The notes: generated from the sequence alone by a model not told the origin. A stretch of 64,000 nt of DNA from Ascaphus truei (GCA_036426205.1 CM071568.1:218843216-218907215), one strand, 5' to 3'. Shown: positions 47,494-59,469, counted from the first letter of the stretch. Numbers and translations: made by a program.

Positions 47494-48340
47494 ATGATGA
47501 AACATTTCAATTTTTCTTGCCTTCTTTTCCCTGCTAAAAATGCAAATATAATAAAGAATACTAATTACAATACCTTCCCTCCAAATTTGGGAAACACTGA
47601 GGCTTTCATCAGCTCTCTCTACTATCCCAAATCTCTCAATCCAGTACTTGGTAACCCAGACTTTGAATCTGGCTTGGCTCAACATGACTTTATAGTGTAT
47701 TTTGGAAGAACTCGGATTTTACCAAGCTAAGGGAATTCCTTCATAGGGGTGGGCTGACATTTTATTCAGATTTAAAAAAAAAAAAAAAAAACAACCATCA
47801 CCAACTCAGATTTCTCCTATTACCTGCAAATAAGTCACTTTCTGAACTCTTTAACTATTTCCAATAGTGCCCATTCCTTAACGCCCTTTGAGCATCTGTG
47901 TCTCAGATCAATCAAAGTGAATCACTAAACTGTATCAATTGTTGTTCTCCCTTACTGCGACACAGCATTTTTGTTCAGGCTCAGGAAAGAGACTTTGGAG
48001 GACTGGTCAGAAGTCTGGGAGAGAGCAGCCAAAAGCTTTAATTTTGTGGCTATCAAACTTTATATATAAAGTTATTTATAAATGGGACATAACAACCCTG
48101 TCCTTCTGCCATTGTCCTGGAGGGGAATTGGGCTCCCTGGGATCTTGCTTTGTAGCACTTGCTCAAAAGTGGCCGAGTATAGGTCCAGAATATGTAACTA
48201 CATCTCTGCGATCCTGGAGCCTCATATATTCCCTGATTCAGGTATTGCTGAAGGCAAAGGATCTTTTCAGATCTGAAGATCAGCTAGTCTTGAATATACA
48301 AAAACCGAACTGGATCAGCACTCAAAACTAATAATAATGA
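47494..48340 (+). pseudogene. L1/Tx1-type LINE ORF2 C-terminal fragment
   Basis: Two plus-strand pieces resemble the C-terminal part of L1-group ORF2 proteins. The first has LGNPDFESGLAQHDF (near 47650). The second, in frame 48082-48276, has SWRGIGLPGILL followed by a spaced Cys and a pattern matching the CWR-x-C-G-x-x-G-x-LLH-x-WW-x-C block, with Trp and Cys positions eroded. Stops and an A-run (about 47770-47790) break the frame. It is 5' truncated and old. Confidence 0.6.
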
Positions 48341-48458
48341 AGGACTTACTTTTTGCTTTTGGTCTCACCAAGTTTCTACTTTAATATATCAAAAAGCAGC
48401 AATACAGAAAAAGTCAGCACACACAGGGGAAAGAAATGTTAGCAGACACACAGTTACA

Positions 48459-48620
48459 GTTGTATGAAAAAGAAAGTACACCCTCTTTGAATTCTAAGGT
48501 TTTACATATCAGGACATAATAACAATCATCTGTTCCTTAGCAGGTCTTAAAATTAGGTAAATACCAGCTCAGATGAACAACAACACATGACATATTACAC
48601 CGTATTTCTCTATATCAACT
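48459..48620 (+). mobile_element. truncated Tc1/mariner-like end
   Basis: ACAGTTGTATGAAAAAGAAA followed by GTACACCCTCTTTGAATTC is the kind of terminus seen in vertebrate mariner/Tc1 elements. Only one end is seen, with about 150 bp of adjoining sequence. Confidence 0.45.
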
Positions 48621-49590
48621 ATAAAAAGAAAGCTGCCATTTTGCCATATTCATTAACAATGATCTATGCATACAAAATTGCATGGTTGGCATGAAGCGTT
48701 TCACTATTTTGCTTCAACAGCATCCAGAAAATCAATCAATATCCCCCTCTCCCCTCTCCCCTCTGTCCAATCTCCTCTCTCCTCTCTCGTAAGTTTTCCT
48801 CATATGCATTAATAGTTTGCAAACCATATGAAAATAAATATCCGGAATCAAATCGCAAAAAAAAAAAATGCCATTTTTCATGGTTTGGACATGAGAGACA
48901 TAATTAATACTGCAAGATGCAAAAATGTACATTTATTAGAGTTTACAGAATAGCTTTTAAAACTTGACAAGCAAAACTTGACAAGCAATGCTTATACCAC
49001 AAAAATAATGTGGTATATATATTAGTTTTAAAAGTAAAAACCAAGAACATTCAATATAAATATAATTATTTACAAAAAATATATAATATAATTACACATT
49101 TCAATATAAATATTGTTATTTACAACACAAAATACCAGTCCACATTTAAGTATTTGTGTAAATTATTGTTCTATTTTTCATTTGTTTGCTCAATTAAAAA
49201 AAATAGATATTGACAAGATTCAAGTAGATTAATTAAGAATAACATTCATACCATGACCTGTGGTACAGTTATCTTTGCTCTTATTTTAATTATTTGACAC
49301 ACATTTCAGTTTCTAGAGATCTGCAATATGATTTCTGACATAAAATATAAGCAAAATGATAAGTAACACACTGTGCAAAGTATAAGGTAAAACGCCTTAT
49401 TTGTCAAATAATAGTCACTATTATCTTTGCCTACTCAGCCATGGATGTTCAATTCACTTGTAATTTTCAAACAAATGCAAATATAAGTGTGCGCGACTGG
49501 CATGATAATGGAGCACAGTGAGATAGATCATTCAAAGTAAAGCAACAAGAAAAATAAAGGAAAAAGCTTAAAAAAAACAAATAGACATAC
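48621..49590. other. AT-rich intron, no gene seen
   Basis: Includes a C/T-rich run at 48740-48790 and a short GCGTTTCAC...GCTTCAA inverted piece (48691-48720) loosely resembling the recurring motif. Confidence 0.5.
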
Positions 49591-49677
49591 CAATTGAACA
49601 TCCTTTAAAGTAACTTAAGCTGGAACAACTAGAGTTATCAGATATATCCAGGTCATCATCTAGTGTAGAAAATACAT
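49591..49677 (-). CDS. host gene exon (second seen), 87 nt
   Basis: The acceptor is ATGTTTGTTTTGACAG and the donor is ATTG followed by GTATGT. It enters and leaves in phase 1 and has an open frame. The peptide is acidic and Ser-rich (VFSTLDDDLDISDNSSC, then SSLSYFKGCSI). The single base left by the exon at 60298 completes an Asp codon here. Confidence 0.7.
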
Positions 49678-49779
49678 CTGTCAAAACAAACATTTAGTAT
49701 GAAAGAGAACATTGGATAATTGACTGATTGCAATCATTTTAAATGCACAGTATTGACAATATAAATTATATTTCCATGT

Positions 49780-49915
49780 ATGTTTGTATGTATGTATGTA
49801 TATATACATAGTGCTAAACTTATCTAACTATCTATCTATATCTATATCTATATCTATCTATCTATAGAAATATATATATAGATATCTATATATATATAGA
49901 TATCTATATAGTGAT
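49780..49915. repeat. TATG/TATC and TA microsatellite cluster
   Basis: GTATGTATGTA followed by ATCTATCTATATC-type repeats and TATATAGATA repeats. Confidence 0.85.
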
Positions 49916-50573
49916 AAACGGCTTCCTTACATTGCCCTGCCATCTGTCCAGGCTCTTTATTACATGGTCTTTTAGGGAAAACAAATAGATAACACATAGC
50001 ACAATATTGTATTAGTCAGGCTGTTAGATTACTCCCAAGCAGTGGGACTGCAATAATTTGAAATACATTAGAGTTACCCAGACCTCTGTCTCTTTTATTC
50101 TATCCCAGCAGGGGACTGCAATACTTTCATTGAAATGCATCAAAAATAAACGTTGCACAATCGGAGCGCTTACTAGACAGAGATTTCCATCTCTAGGGTT
50201 AGGCGGCCTATCCGCTTTCCAACTATACGAAATACAAAACATTTATAAATCGGTTACAGAATTCATATGGAGGCTTTTATTACCTTGAGGGAGGCATCCT
50301 CACCTATCTGGCTGCTGGTGTCCCAGCCTTCAGACTCGAGTAGAGAGACAGAGGTATCAAACCAAACTGCCTTAAGTACCTGTTCCTCAATTAGGAGGGC
50401 AGGTAAGGGAAATTAGAACTACTATGAACTCTGGTCTGGATTTCCAATCCACTAGCTGTGGGATTGATCACATTTAGACTATGGCTCCACTTTCTGATCT
50501 AAATAGGACAGAAATCTGCCTAATATCCTGGAATTATGTCACTTTATATATATATATATATACAGTATATACA

Positions 50574-51174
50574 GTGTTCGAAAATTAATGATAACTTCTC
50601 GCCCGTGGTGAGTGGATTTTGGCCGCTGGCGAGCCGTGCTGCGGCTCTAAGAATTCCCCCTGCTCGCGCCAATGTTTTTTTTTTAAAATAAATAAATAAT
50701 CCCCCTCCCTGATTCGTGTGACACGGGGAAGAGGGCCGGCTGGCAGCTCTGGGTCAGCCCCAACCCCTCCTGCCCCCGATCCCCGCTTGCTGCTCAGGGC
50801 GGGAGGTAGGCTGGGGGGGTCCCGCGGCTGCTGCTCAGATGCTTCCCCTCCGTCCCACGGCTGCTGCTGCCCAGGCGCTTCCCCTCCATCCCACGCTCTG
50901 GTAATGGGAGCGGGGAAGCAGGCTGGCAGCTCTGGCTGCAGTCTGGGCATGCGCACGCACACGCGAACGCGAGGGGTGGGAGGTAGGCTGGAGGGGGTCC
51001 CTCGGCTGCTGCTGCCCAGGTGCTTCCCCTCCGTCCCGCGGCTGCCCAGGCGCTTCCCCTCCGTCCCACGGCTGCTGCTGCCCAGGCGCTTCTCCGTCCC
51101 ACGCTCCTTTTGCACACGTGCGGGGAAGCAGGCTGGCAGCTCTCCCGTCGCCATGGCTGCAGCCTGCGCATGCA
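50574..51174. repeat. GC-rich minisatellite segment
   Basis: It begins CAGTGTTCGAAAATTAATG with a hAT-like look (TGGCGAGCCGTGCTGCGGCTC follows), then irregular repeats of GCTTCCCCTCCGTCCCACGG and GGGAAGCAGGCTGGCAGCTC. It replaces the outer part of the Gypsy 3' LTR. Overlapping ORFs on both strands are repeat translations. No matching right terminus was found. Confidence 0.6.
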
Positions 51175-51413
51175 AAGCGCGCGTCCCTCGTGTACGTGGC
51201 ACGTCGATGATGCCCCCACATGGGCGCAACCCGGAGGCGGGACCAGAGGAGTCTGCATTAATTCTTGCGCATGGTGCGCGAACGCCAGTATATCAGCGGC
51301 TGGTAGATGGCCCAGGTGACACGCTGTAGGAGTCAGGGGAAGAGGAGCACCCGATAGTGGGCTGAGGTAAGTAGGAAGTGCGCCGAGGATAGCGAGACTC
51401 ACGGATCCTTACA
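51175..51413 (-). repeat. partial 3' LTR of the Gypsy element
   Basis: On the minus strand it starts TGTAAGGATCCGTG and matches the first ~240 bp of the LTR at 58674-59465 (shared GGCGCAACCC and GAGGAGTCTGCATT blocks on the plus strand). The rest is replaced by the GC-rich minisatellite segment. Confidence 0.75.
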
Positions 51414-53480
51414 GTACCCCCCATTCAGGAGTGACATTCGGCGTCTCTGGAACGGCTTGTGAGGGTACTTGGCATGGAAGATGCGAACAAGTCTTGGAGC
51501 ATGAAGACGGTGGCGAGGAAACCAGGATCGTTCCTTGTGTCCGAGACCCTTCCAGTGCACAAGATACTGGACCGATCCCCTTGAAATCTTGGAGTCCAAG
51601 ATAGACTGGATCTTGCACTCTTGTTGGCCGTGTACGAGAACAGCTGTAGGCGAGGAGGGATCAGGAAAGCAAGGATCCCGAACAGCTGGTTTCAGCACGG
51701 ACACATGAAAAACAGAGGGACACATGAAAATGAGGAAGGCGTAGACGGTAAGTCACTGGGTTGACTTTTTCTGAGATGGTCCGATGAACCTTGGTGCGAG
51801 TTTCAGCATAGGGACCTTGAGCCTGACATTCTTAGAGGACAACCACACCCTGTCTCCTGGATCCTCCTTCAGTGATGGTTTGCCTGCGCCTTTTGTCTGG
51901 TAGTTAGTTGCCTTCTTGAGGTTCTCCTGAATCCCTTTCCACAAATTTTGAAAACTAAGAATTCTGTCGCCTGCTGCTGGTACCCCAGAAGTGGGTGTAG
52001 TGATAGGTAGAAGTGATGGGTAAAACCCATAACTAATGAAAAAGGGCAACTTCATGGTGGATTAATTATGCAAATTGTTATGCGCAAATTCGGCCCAGGG
52101 AAGCAGATCAGACCAGTGGTCCTGAGTGTCCGAGACGAAACACTGGATGTATTGCTCCAGAGACTGGTTGGTTCACTCAGTCTGACCGTTGGTTTGTGGA
52201 TGAAAACCCAAAGAAAAATGTAACGGAATTCCTATTTGCTGGCAGAAGGAGCACCAGGACTTGGATATGAACTGTGAACCTCTATCGGAGACTATGGCCA
52301 ATGGTACCCCATGGAGGCGAAATATTTATTTGATAAAGATGTCTGCCAATTTGGGAGAGTTGGGTAGACCTTTTAACGGAATAAAGTGAGACTGCTTGGA
52401 AAAGCGATCTATCACAACTAAAATGGTGTTCATCCCTTTGGATACCAGCAGTTCGACTATGAAGTCCATGGACAAGTGTGTCCATGGACGGTCTGGTATT
52501 GGTAGCAGACGAAGGAGTCCTGGTGGTTTAATTCGGGGAGTATTATTCCGAGCATATATCGAGCTCGCAGCAACTAATTCTTTGATGTCTTTTTGCATGC
52601 CTGACACCACAAGGTCCGTTCCCCGAAGTCGGTAGTCCTTCTAGTACTTGGATGTCCTGAAGACTTAGAAGAGTGACCCCATTCAAGGATCTACTTCCGA
52701 TGAGGTGGTGAGGTAAAAAATCACCCATCAGGAACTACAAGACCCTCACGAATGTGACACTGGTCTTGTACAATATCTCTCAAGGCCTCAAAAGTGTTGG
52801 CGGAAAGTATATATTTGGAGGGAAGAATACAGATGCAGCGGCCATTATTTTAACAAATCACGCAGTGCATACCTCGGAATACCCATGTCATGGCGTGGGC
52901 TTTCTTCCAACAATACCGCCTTAAGACTCGAGTGCAGGCGACTGCTTAAAATGGCATTTTAGTGTTCTGGCTTTTAAACACCTGAAATTGACACCGTAGC
53001 ACAATAGCACAGTACTGTACACATTACAATTCATTTAATTGAATTGCACACAATCCATGAAATTCAAACAAAGCAACTGCGATAAACATATGTGCCTGGG
53101 GAGATTGGCCGCGTTCATGCCGCGTGGGTACAGCAGCGCACACAATAACGGTGCCATGATTTGTTAAAATAATGGCCGCTGCATCTGTAGGTTCTTGCTA
53201 AACCTCGGTTTTGTCTTCTACCAGGAACTGACGGGGAAGAGCATCGGCTTTGACATTTTTAGAACCTGGAAGAAAAGATAATAAAATTGAAACGGGAAAA
53301 GAAAAGCATTAACCAGGCTTGACGAGCCCCTAAGCATCACGCACCATCGATGTAGAGCAAGTTCTTGTGGTCAATGAAAAAAATAGGGTAAATTCCTAGG
53401 ATAACCGAGGCTACTACCTGGGCACAGAGTATAACTTTTCCACTTGATTGGAGACAGACACCAGTAATAATAGATAATAA
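51399..53480 (-). pseudogene. Gypsy pol: RNase H, integrase, chromodomain
   Basis: Read on the minus strand: RNase H remnant with DHKNLLYIDGA (near 53350) and FFSRFNFII and KADAL motifs (53300-53240), then the integrase zinc region (52740-52560). The catalytic core follows with MDFIV and IDRFSK (52480-52390), SDRGSQF (about 52285) and NGQTE (about 52180), so the D-D-E triad can still be read. A TGA at 52173-52175 follows the Glu codon directly. Then come the DRVWLSSKN block (about 51840) and a chromodomain with VQYLVHWKG (51560) and HAPRLVR. A 358-bp MITE splits the RNase H/integrase linker. Several frameshifts and stops break it. Confidence 0.8.
52830..53187. mobile_element. mariner-like MITE in the Gypsy pol
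   Basis: The inverted ends CAGATGCAGCGGCCATTATT are paired over about 31 bp, with TA on both sides (52828-52829, 53188-53189). A TA duplication is the Tc1/mariner signature. The Gypsy reading continues on either side, so this is a later insertion. Confidence 0.75.
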
Positions 53481-53489
53481 TATAATAAA

Positions 53490-54365
53490 CCTCCGGTACT
53501 CACTCAGGGTGTTGGGCAATGGTGTATACCGGATAAAGTACAAAGGGACACCTCCCGAGGGGCGCCCCTAAGTAAATCACGGCCCGATCACCTGACGCCT
53601 CACCTCTCCCCTGTGTACCGCGTGGAGTTAATCTGCCGGTTTCTACTCACGAAAAAGCCGTTCCTGTTTGGCACCGGTATGAATCTCTGGCAGCTCGTGT
53701 CCATGCTGCTTCTGGTATCGGCGTGCTCCAACCGGACGTGACGTCGTATTGAGAAAAAAAGTGTATTTGCTCCGTGGTCACAGCCTCTCCAACAGCCAAC
53801 GCATGGACAATAAAAAACTTTATTAGCAACTAGTAAGTATCTGCCAGGTACATACTGGGTATTTGCTCGAATAAAGTGTGTCGGTGCAGTAAAAACCATC
53901 TCTAAATCCTCATTGAAGCCTTTGCTGTGTGTATTATATAGTATATGCAAGTGATCCAATGCTAGGTAAAAACCATATTTGAATGCTGTTTTCTGTCTAC
54001 CCCTAATCAAATTAAGTGTTGCCACCTAGGCAGGGAACACCCTGTGTAGGAAAACCATTTGTTTGAATGTGCCTCAGATGTGCTAATTAAGCAGACAGAA
54101 CCACACTGTCAGGTGACTTTTTAGGCCTATATAAACCCAATCAGAACAGCTAGTCTGCCTGCAGCCCATATCCAGGTGGCCCATTATAAGTGGCATGACT
54201 ACTGAACAACTGAAGTTTAAAAGGAAGTTCAAAAGAAGTGAGGAAGAAGTGGACACCCCATCTGGCCCTGATTCCTGCATTTGAACTACGCTGAAAAGGA
54301 GGATATCATCAATACCAGACTGCATCATTACTGCTGTGATGCTGCCTTTACCATTTATATTTGCT
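53490..54365. other. mixed repeat DNA between Gypsy pol and LINE
   Basis: Holds a lone end (53837-53884) of the MITE family seen at 38382-38768. It also has a short GC-richer block (53560-53760) and a TATATAA-containing stretch (54128-54134) that may be the LINE's 5' leader. No gene is seen. Confidence 0.45.
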
Positions 54366-54553
54366 GTGACTTCACTTCTTCTCAAATTATGCACTTCTTT
54401 TTACCAGCCTCAGTATGTCTCTAACTCTATTCATATATCTCCATCTCTCCTTCCTTCACCACTTCTCTTTTCACATGAACTCCTTTCTTACCTGCGTCCT
54501 CTGACACCACACAGCTATATCCCCTGCACTAAAAAACACCCCTACAAATCATC

Positions 54554-55057
54554 ATGTTCTCCTCTCTCTGTCGTTACCAAACCCTTCCTATTCCTCCCTC
54601 TCTTGCTTTTCCCTCCTTTGAGGCTCACACTGTCCAGATTTTCTCTCCTCTCCCTGTTCATGTGGCGGTCATCTATCGCCCACCTACCTCTACTCATTCC
54701 CCTTCTGCCTTTCTCTCTCACTTTGAATCCTGGCTCTCTTTCTTCCTCTCCTCAGACTCCCCTGTTCTTCTCCTTGGGGACTTCAATTGCCACATTGATG
54801 ACCCCTCTCTCCCTTGGGCTTCCCACTTTCTTTCTCTAACCTCTTCTTTTGGCCTTCAACAGTGGACTGCAGCCAGCACCCACAAGGATGGCCACTACTT
54901 AGACCTGGTTTTCACTAAGAACTTCTCTCTCTCCGATTTCTCCATTTCCCCTTTTCCTCTCTCTGACCATCATCTCATCTCAATCTCTCTATCTCGCTTC
55001 TCCACCTCCATCTACACCACGGTTCTGCAGAAACCTGCGCTCTATTCACTTACCTGA
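54554..55057 (+). pseudogene. LINE endonuclease part (APE-type), partial
   Basis: The frame shows VAVIYRPP, the LLGDFNCH motif (metal- and DNA-binding Asp/Asn of APE endonucleases), LDLVFTKN and a terminal LSDHHLIS, which are the C-terminal endonuclease motifs. The N-terminal part of the domain is not intact. A frameshift near 55030 separates it from the RT frame that begins by 55143, since the linker is readable in the RT frame from about 55035. Confidence 0.75.
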
Positions 55058-55142
55058 CTTTGACTCCACTTTACGCTCCTCCCTCTCCTCTCTCAGCTCT
55101 GCTACAGACCCCGACAAACTGGTCAGGAACTACAACTCTGTC

Positions 55143-57143
55143 TTGTCCTCCTCTCTTGATCTACATGCCCCACTTTCTCTCTGCCGCACTCGCCCTTCTA
55201 ACCCTAGACCCTGGCTAAATCCCCACACACGCATGCTGCGTTCCTCCACTCGTTCCTCTGAACGCCTCTGGAGGAAGTCTCACACTCTCACAGACTTCCT
55301 TCACTACAAATTTATGCTATCCTGTTTCAACTCTGCCCTCTCGCAAGCTAAACAAGCCTACTTTTCTGCACTAATCAACATGCACAAGTCTAACCCACGC
55401 CGACTGTTCTCTGCCTTTGATACTCTACTCAAACCACCCTCAGCTGCCTCTCCTTCCTCCATCTCCGCTCAGGACTTTGCTGACTATTTTAAGGAAAAGG
55501 TGGAATCCATACGTCAGAACATCCCCTCTGTTTCTTCTTCTCATCCCACACTTCTTCCTAACTCTCCTCCTGCCTTCCTTGACTCTTTTTCCACTGTCTC
55601 AGAGGAGGATGTGTCGCTGTTGATCGCCACTTCTCCCTCTACCACTTGCCCTCTTGACCCCATTCCCTCACATCTCCTAAAACCTCTTGCTCCTACTATA
55701 ATACCTACGCTCACACACATTTTTAACTCCTCCCTCTGCTCTGGAACCTTTCCATCCTCCTTCAAACATGCAACAGTCATACCATTACTCAAAAACAGCA
55801 AGCTTGACCCTACCTGTCTTTCTAACTATCGACCTGTCTCCCTCCTGCCTTTCGCCTCTAAACTCCTTGAACGTCTTGTATTCTCTCACTTGCTCCATTT
55901 TCTCAACACCTATTCTCTCCTAGACCCTCTACAATTTGGCTTCCGCACTGCTCACTCCATGGAAACAGCCCTCACTAAAATAACTGACGACCTCCATGCT
56001 GCCAAAGACAGAGGTCATTACACTCTGCTCATATTACTCAACCTCTCTGCAGCATTTGATACTGTGGATCACCCTCTTCTCCTTCACATTCTCCATACTC
56101 TTGGTATTCGGAACAAAGCTCTATCCTGGATCTCATCCTACCTCTCCCACCGTACTTTCAGTGTCTCTTCTGCTCACACCTCCTCCTCCTCTATTGATCT
56201 CTCTGTGGGGGTACCCCAGGGCTCTGTCCTGGGACCTCTTCTCTTTTCTCTGTACACACTCTCTCTAGGTGACCTAATAACATCTTTTGGGTTTAAATAT
56301 CACCTCTATGCTGATGACACACAAATATACTTTTCAACACCCGACCTTACACCTGCTATACAGACCAAAGTTTCTGAATGTCTCTCTGCTATATCATCCT
56401 GGATGGCCCTCCACCGCCTTAAACTCAACATGGCTAAAACAGAGCTCCTCATACTTCCTCCCAAACCTGGCCCTACTACCTCCTTCCACATTACTGTTGG
56501 AACTACGATCATTCACCCAGTAGCCCAAGCACGCTGCCTAGGGGTCACACTCGACTCCTCTCTCACATTCGCCCCTCACTTTCAAAACATTTCTAAAACT
56601 TGTCGCTTTTTCCTCCGCAATATAACAAAGATACGCCCTTTCCTCTGTTGCTTGACTGCTAAAACTCTGACTTACGCCCTCATTCTCTCCCGTCTTGATT
56701 ACTGTAACCTCCTGCTGTCCGGCCTTCCTGCCTCTCAACTGTCTCCCCTACAATCTATCCTAAATGCTGCTGCCAGAATCACTCTACTCTTTCCTAGATC
56801 TGTCTCAGCATCTCCCCTCCTGAAATCCCTCTCCTGGCTTCCAATCAAATCCCGCATCTCACACTCCATTCTTCTCCTCACTTTTAAAGCTTTACACTCT
56901 TCTGCCCCTCCTTACATCTCAGCCCCAATTTCTCGCTATGCACCATCCCGACTCTTGCGTTCTGCTCAAGGATGTCTTCTTTCTACCCCCTTTTTATCTA
57001 AAGCCCTCTCCCGCCGTAAACCTTTTTCACTGACTGCCCCACACCTCTGGAATGCCCTTCCCCTCAGTACCCGACTAGCACCCTCTCTATCCACCTTTAA
57101 GACCCACCTTAAGACACACTTGCTTAAAGAAGCATACGAATAG
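55143..57143 (+). CDS. LINE reverse transcriptase ORF, 666 codons
   Basis: A long open frame with the ordered RT blocks of jockey-superfamily LINEs: [11 protein letters not shown] (about residue 228), [10 protein letters not shown], motif A read as [13 protein letters not shown] (about 298-310), [12 protein letters not shown] (about 357), [11 protein letters not shown] (about 382) and LKLNMAKTE. The C-terminal part has [12 protein letters not shown] and a final HLWNALP. The catalytic Asp of motif A (usually DLSAAFD) is Asn (AAC, 56040-56042), so the enzyme is probably dead although the frame is open. The RT YADD box is intact. The start at 55143 is only the first ATG of the surviving frame, not the native start. 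Confidence 0.85.
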   Translation: MSSSLDLHAPLSLCRTRPSNPRPWLNPHTRMLRSSTRSSERLWRKSHTLTDFLHYKFMLSCFNSALSQAKQAYFSALINMHKSNPRRLFSAFDTLLKPPSAASPSSISAQDFADYFKEKVESIRQNIPSVSSSHPTLLPNSPPAFLDSFSTVSEEDVSLLIATSPSTTCPLDPIPSHLLKPLAPTIIPTLTHIFNSSLCSGTFPSSFKHATVIPLLKNSKLDPTCLSNYRPVSLLPFASKLLERLVFSHLLHFLNTYSLLDPLQFGFRTAHSMETALTKITDDLHAAKDRGHYTLLILLNLSAAFDTVDHPLLLHILHTLGIRNKALSWISSYLSHRTFSVSSAHTSSSSIDLSVGVPQGSVLGPLLFSLYTLSLGDLITSFGFKYHLYADDTQIYFSTPDLTPAIQTKVSECLSAISSWMALHRLKLNMAKTELLILPPKPGPTTSFHITVGTTIIHPVAQARCLGVTLDSSLTFAPHFQNISKTCRFFLRNITKIRPFLCCLTAKTLTYALILSRLDYCNLLLSGLPASQLSPLQSILNAAARITLLFPRSVSASPLLKSLSWLPIKSRISHSILLLTFKALHSSAPPYISAPISRYAPSRLLRSAQGCLLSTPFLSKALSRRKPFSLTAPHLWNALPLSTRLAPSLSTFKTHLKTHLLKEAYE

Positions 57144-57441
57144 CACTGTAAACATTCTGAACACATGATACATAAAGCTTGCCGCCCTGCAGACGCACTT
57201 ACCAGAACTCCCTCCTACTGTCTCTGTACGTTCTGCCTACCTACCAATTAGATTGTAAGCTCCTCGGGGCAGGGACTCCTCTTCCTTAATGTTATGTTTA
57301 TGTCTAAAGCACTTATTCCCATGATCTGTTATTTATATTATCTGTTATTTATTCGATTAAAACATGTATTACTACTGTGAAGCGCTATGTACATTAATGG
57401 CGCTATATAAATAAAGACATACAATACAATACAATACAATA

Positions 57442-58444
57442 CAGAGAACGGCATTGCGTCGACACTGTTTCACGCTGGAAGACAACTTGTTACCCACAAA
57501 TTGCATAGACTTTGGAATATCTGGTGGAAGAGGTTCAGCTGTACCGGCACGGGAAGAAGGAACCCTCGAAATAAGCTGCCGATGACAGGATCTTTCAGAT
57601 CTCCTCTCCTGCAGATGTTGATCAACGCGAATACATATGGCGATGAATTCCTCGAGATTGGTGGGAGGTTCATGTGCAGCGAGCTCATCCTTTAAAATCT
57701 CCATAAGACCTTACCAAAAGGTGACTGCTAACGCCTCGTTATTCCATCCGGTCTTTGCGGCAATAGTGCAGAACTCCAAAGCGTATCTGGCCACGGATAG
57801 ACTTCACTGAGATATGTGAAAGAGAGAGGAAGCAGCGGTTACATTGCGACCAGGTGTATCAAAGACTCTGCGGAATTCCCAGGGAAAATATCCGATATCC
57901 TGAGTGAGATCCGATCTTCGTTCCCAGATGGGAGAAGCCCAGGCCAGGGCACCATCGGTGACTAGCGATATAATATACACCACCTTGGATCTTTGAGAAA
58001 TGAATCAATAAGGCATTAGTTCGAACTGTACTGTATGAAAAATTGATTCAGAAAACCCCTGCACCCATGGGGGTCGCCGCCAAAACGGTTGAGTGTGGGA
58101 AGTCGGGGTTCAGATGAGGAGGACATAGGCATAGAAGCAATAGTTGCAGCAGAAGACCCCAAAGGGACAGGACTAGGAGGAGGGGTTTGTACCCGGTCAG
58201 TAAGGGTCATGAGATTCTGGTGCAATAATTCCATGCGATGGTCATTTTGTTCAAAGTATTTTTCAATTTTGGAAAACATGCTGGTGTGCGTGCTTAAGGC
58301 CTGGGACATAGTAGGATCAGCCTTGCTGACCCGTGCTGAGGCGTGCTCACGCTCAGCACTGAGCCCCTGCAGCCGCAATGAGAGCGGCTTTAGCAGGGGC
58401 TCGCGCATGCTTCTGCACGCTTGCGTAAGTGTGTGTCTTAACAA
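57442..58444 (-). pseudogene. Gypsy gag, truncated
   Basis: The minus-strand frame from 58444 includes a coiled-coil-like stretch (IEKYFEQNDHRMELLHQNL) and then LPTLNRFGGDPHGCRGFLNQF, which matches the capsid start of vertebrate Gypsy/Sushi Gag. A later frame (57704-57442) has LKDELAAHEPPTNLEEFI and DQHLQERR, the C-terminal capsid pattern. A frameshift separates the two parts, and the end, including any zinc knuckle, is cut by the LINE insertion at 57441. Confidence 0.75.
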
Positions 58445-58673
58445 ATCTTTAGATTTGGCGCTCGCCGGAGCGCAGGGCCGGTCACGTGAGCGGTTCCCCC
58501 AATGAGGGCGAACCAGCTCCGTGACGTCACTGGCCCGCCCCCAGACACGCCCACGGACGGCGCACGCTCTAAGGCCAGGGAAAGCACCGCCTCCACACGG
58601 GCAAAGTGTCTATGTCCGAGGCCTAATACTCACCCCACTTCAGTGGGGTCCATGTTTGTTGGGCTGAGCATAC

Positions 58674-59465
58674 TGTAACGGAGTGCTCACCCCAAACAAG
58701 TTGTAACCGCGAGGCCGAGGTGGGGATTTGATATAACACCAACCCACAGCCGCGTGGGCGCGTCTGGAGTGTAAATTGGTCGAGGTAGCCGGGTCAGGGT
58801 AGGAGAGGTCTGGATGGTCAGTAATACTTGCTGAGGTCGGTGTTGGAGAGTAGCGGATCATAGGAGGAACTTAGCCGAGGTCTGGATTGGAGAGAGGCGG
58901 ATCGTCGTGGTTCTTTGCCGAGGTCAGTATAGGAGAGGAGCGGATCGTCGTAGGTAGCTGAGGTCAGGAGAACAGAAGAGCAGAGTCCGGAGGAATAGCT
59001 AAGGTCAGGGGCAAAGAACAGGAAGCATGACAAGACTGGAGATAAAACAGCAATGAACACTTTGCACGTAGGAAGGTTTATCCTCCGCCGATGAACCAGT
59101 GGAATGGCTGAGAATATAAGGCATACTTGGACCAATGAGGACAAGGCGAGAGGGGGCGATCCAGGAACGCCTATTGTGATTGGCTGAAGAGGTGCAGGAG
59201 ACAGGTGTGGGAAGGTTTACTGACGGGGATTGGTGATGCGGTACCTGCGCGTGTAGATTGCGCATCCCGTGTGTATGTAGCGTGCCTATGAAGCCTCCGT
59301 GCGGGCGCAACCCAGAGGCGGAACCAGAGGAGTCTGCATTCATTCTCGCGCATGACACGCACGTGCCTGTAGACCGGCGGCTGGTTAATAGCCCAGGTGA
59401 CGTGAAGCAGGAGGCGAGATAAGCGGGAAGCACGTCGAGGGTAGCGAGACACACGGATCTTTACA
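58674..59465 (-). repeat. 5' LTR of the Gypsy element, 792 bp
   Basis: On the plus strand it runs from TGTAACGG to ATCTTTACA. On the minus strand this gives TGTAAAGATCC to CCGTTACA. It matches 51175-51413 in its first ~240 bp. The sequence following on the minus strand (GTATGCTCAGCC) shows no obvious primer site. Confidence 0.75.
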
Positions 59466-59469
59466 CAGA

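Larger units (their letters stand above)
54366..57441 (+). mobile_element. L2-type LINE, 5' truncated, nearly intact ORF
   Basis: The endonuclease part and the complete reverse transcriptase are followed by a 3' UTR ending in a small stem (GCGCTATG...GGCGCTATATAAATAAAG, 57382-57416) and an (ACAAT)n tail to 57441, the L2/CR1-style 3' end. It is inserted in the minus-strand Gypsy gag, whose sequence resumes at 57442. Low divergence of the RT frame suggests a relatively recent insertion. Confidence 0.85.
51175..59465 (-). mobile_element. degenerate Ty3/Gypsy chromovirus, nested insertions
   Basis: Minus-strand order: 5' LTR (59465-58674), leader, gag (58444-57442), a gap filled by an L2-type LINE and unrelated DNA (57441 to about 53490), then RNase H, integrase and chromodomain (about 53480-51430), polypurine GGGGGG and the start of a partial 3' LTR (51413-51175). 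Protease and reverse transcriptase are missing. The chromodomain places it among vertebrate chromovirus Gypsy elements. In-frame stops and frameshifts make it inactive. It lies in the large host intron between 49677 and 60298. Confidence 0.8.

Noticed and set aside
50585..51402. Overlapping 200-codon ORFs on both strands
   Set aside because: GC-rich minisatellite translation; open in several frames with repeated peptides and no domain.
54336..54839. Leu/Pro-rich ORF of 167 codons
   Set aside because: It is a shadow of the LINE endonuclease frame in pyrimidine-rich sequence.
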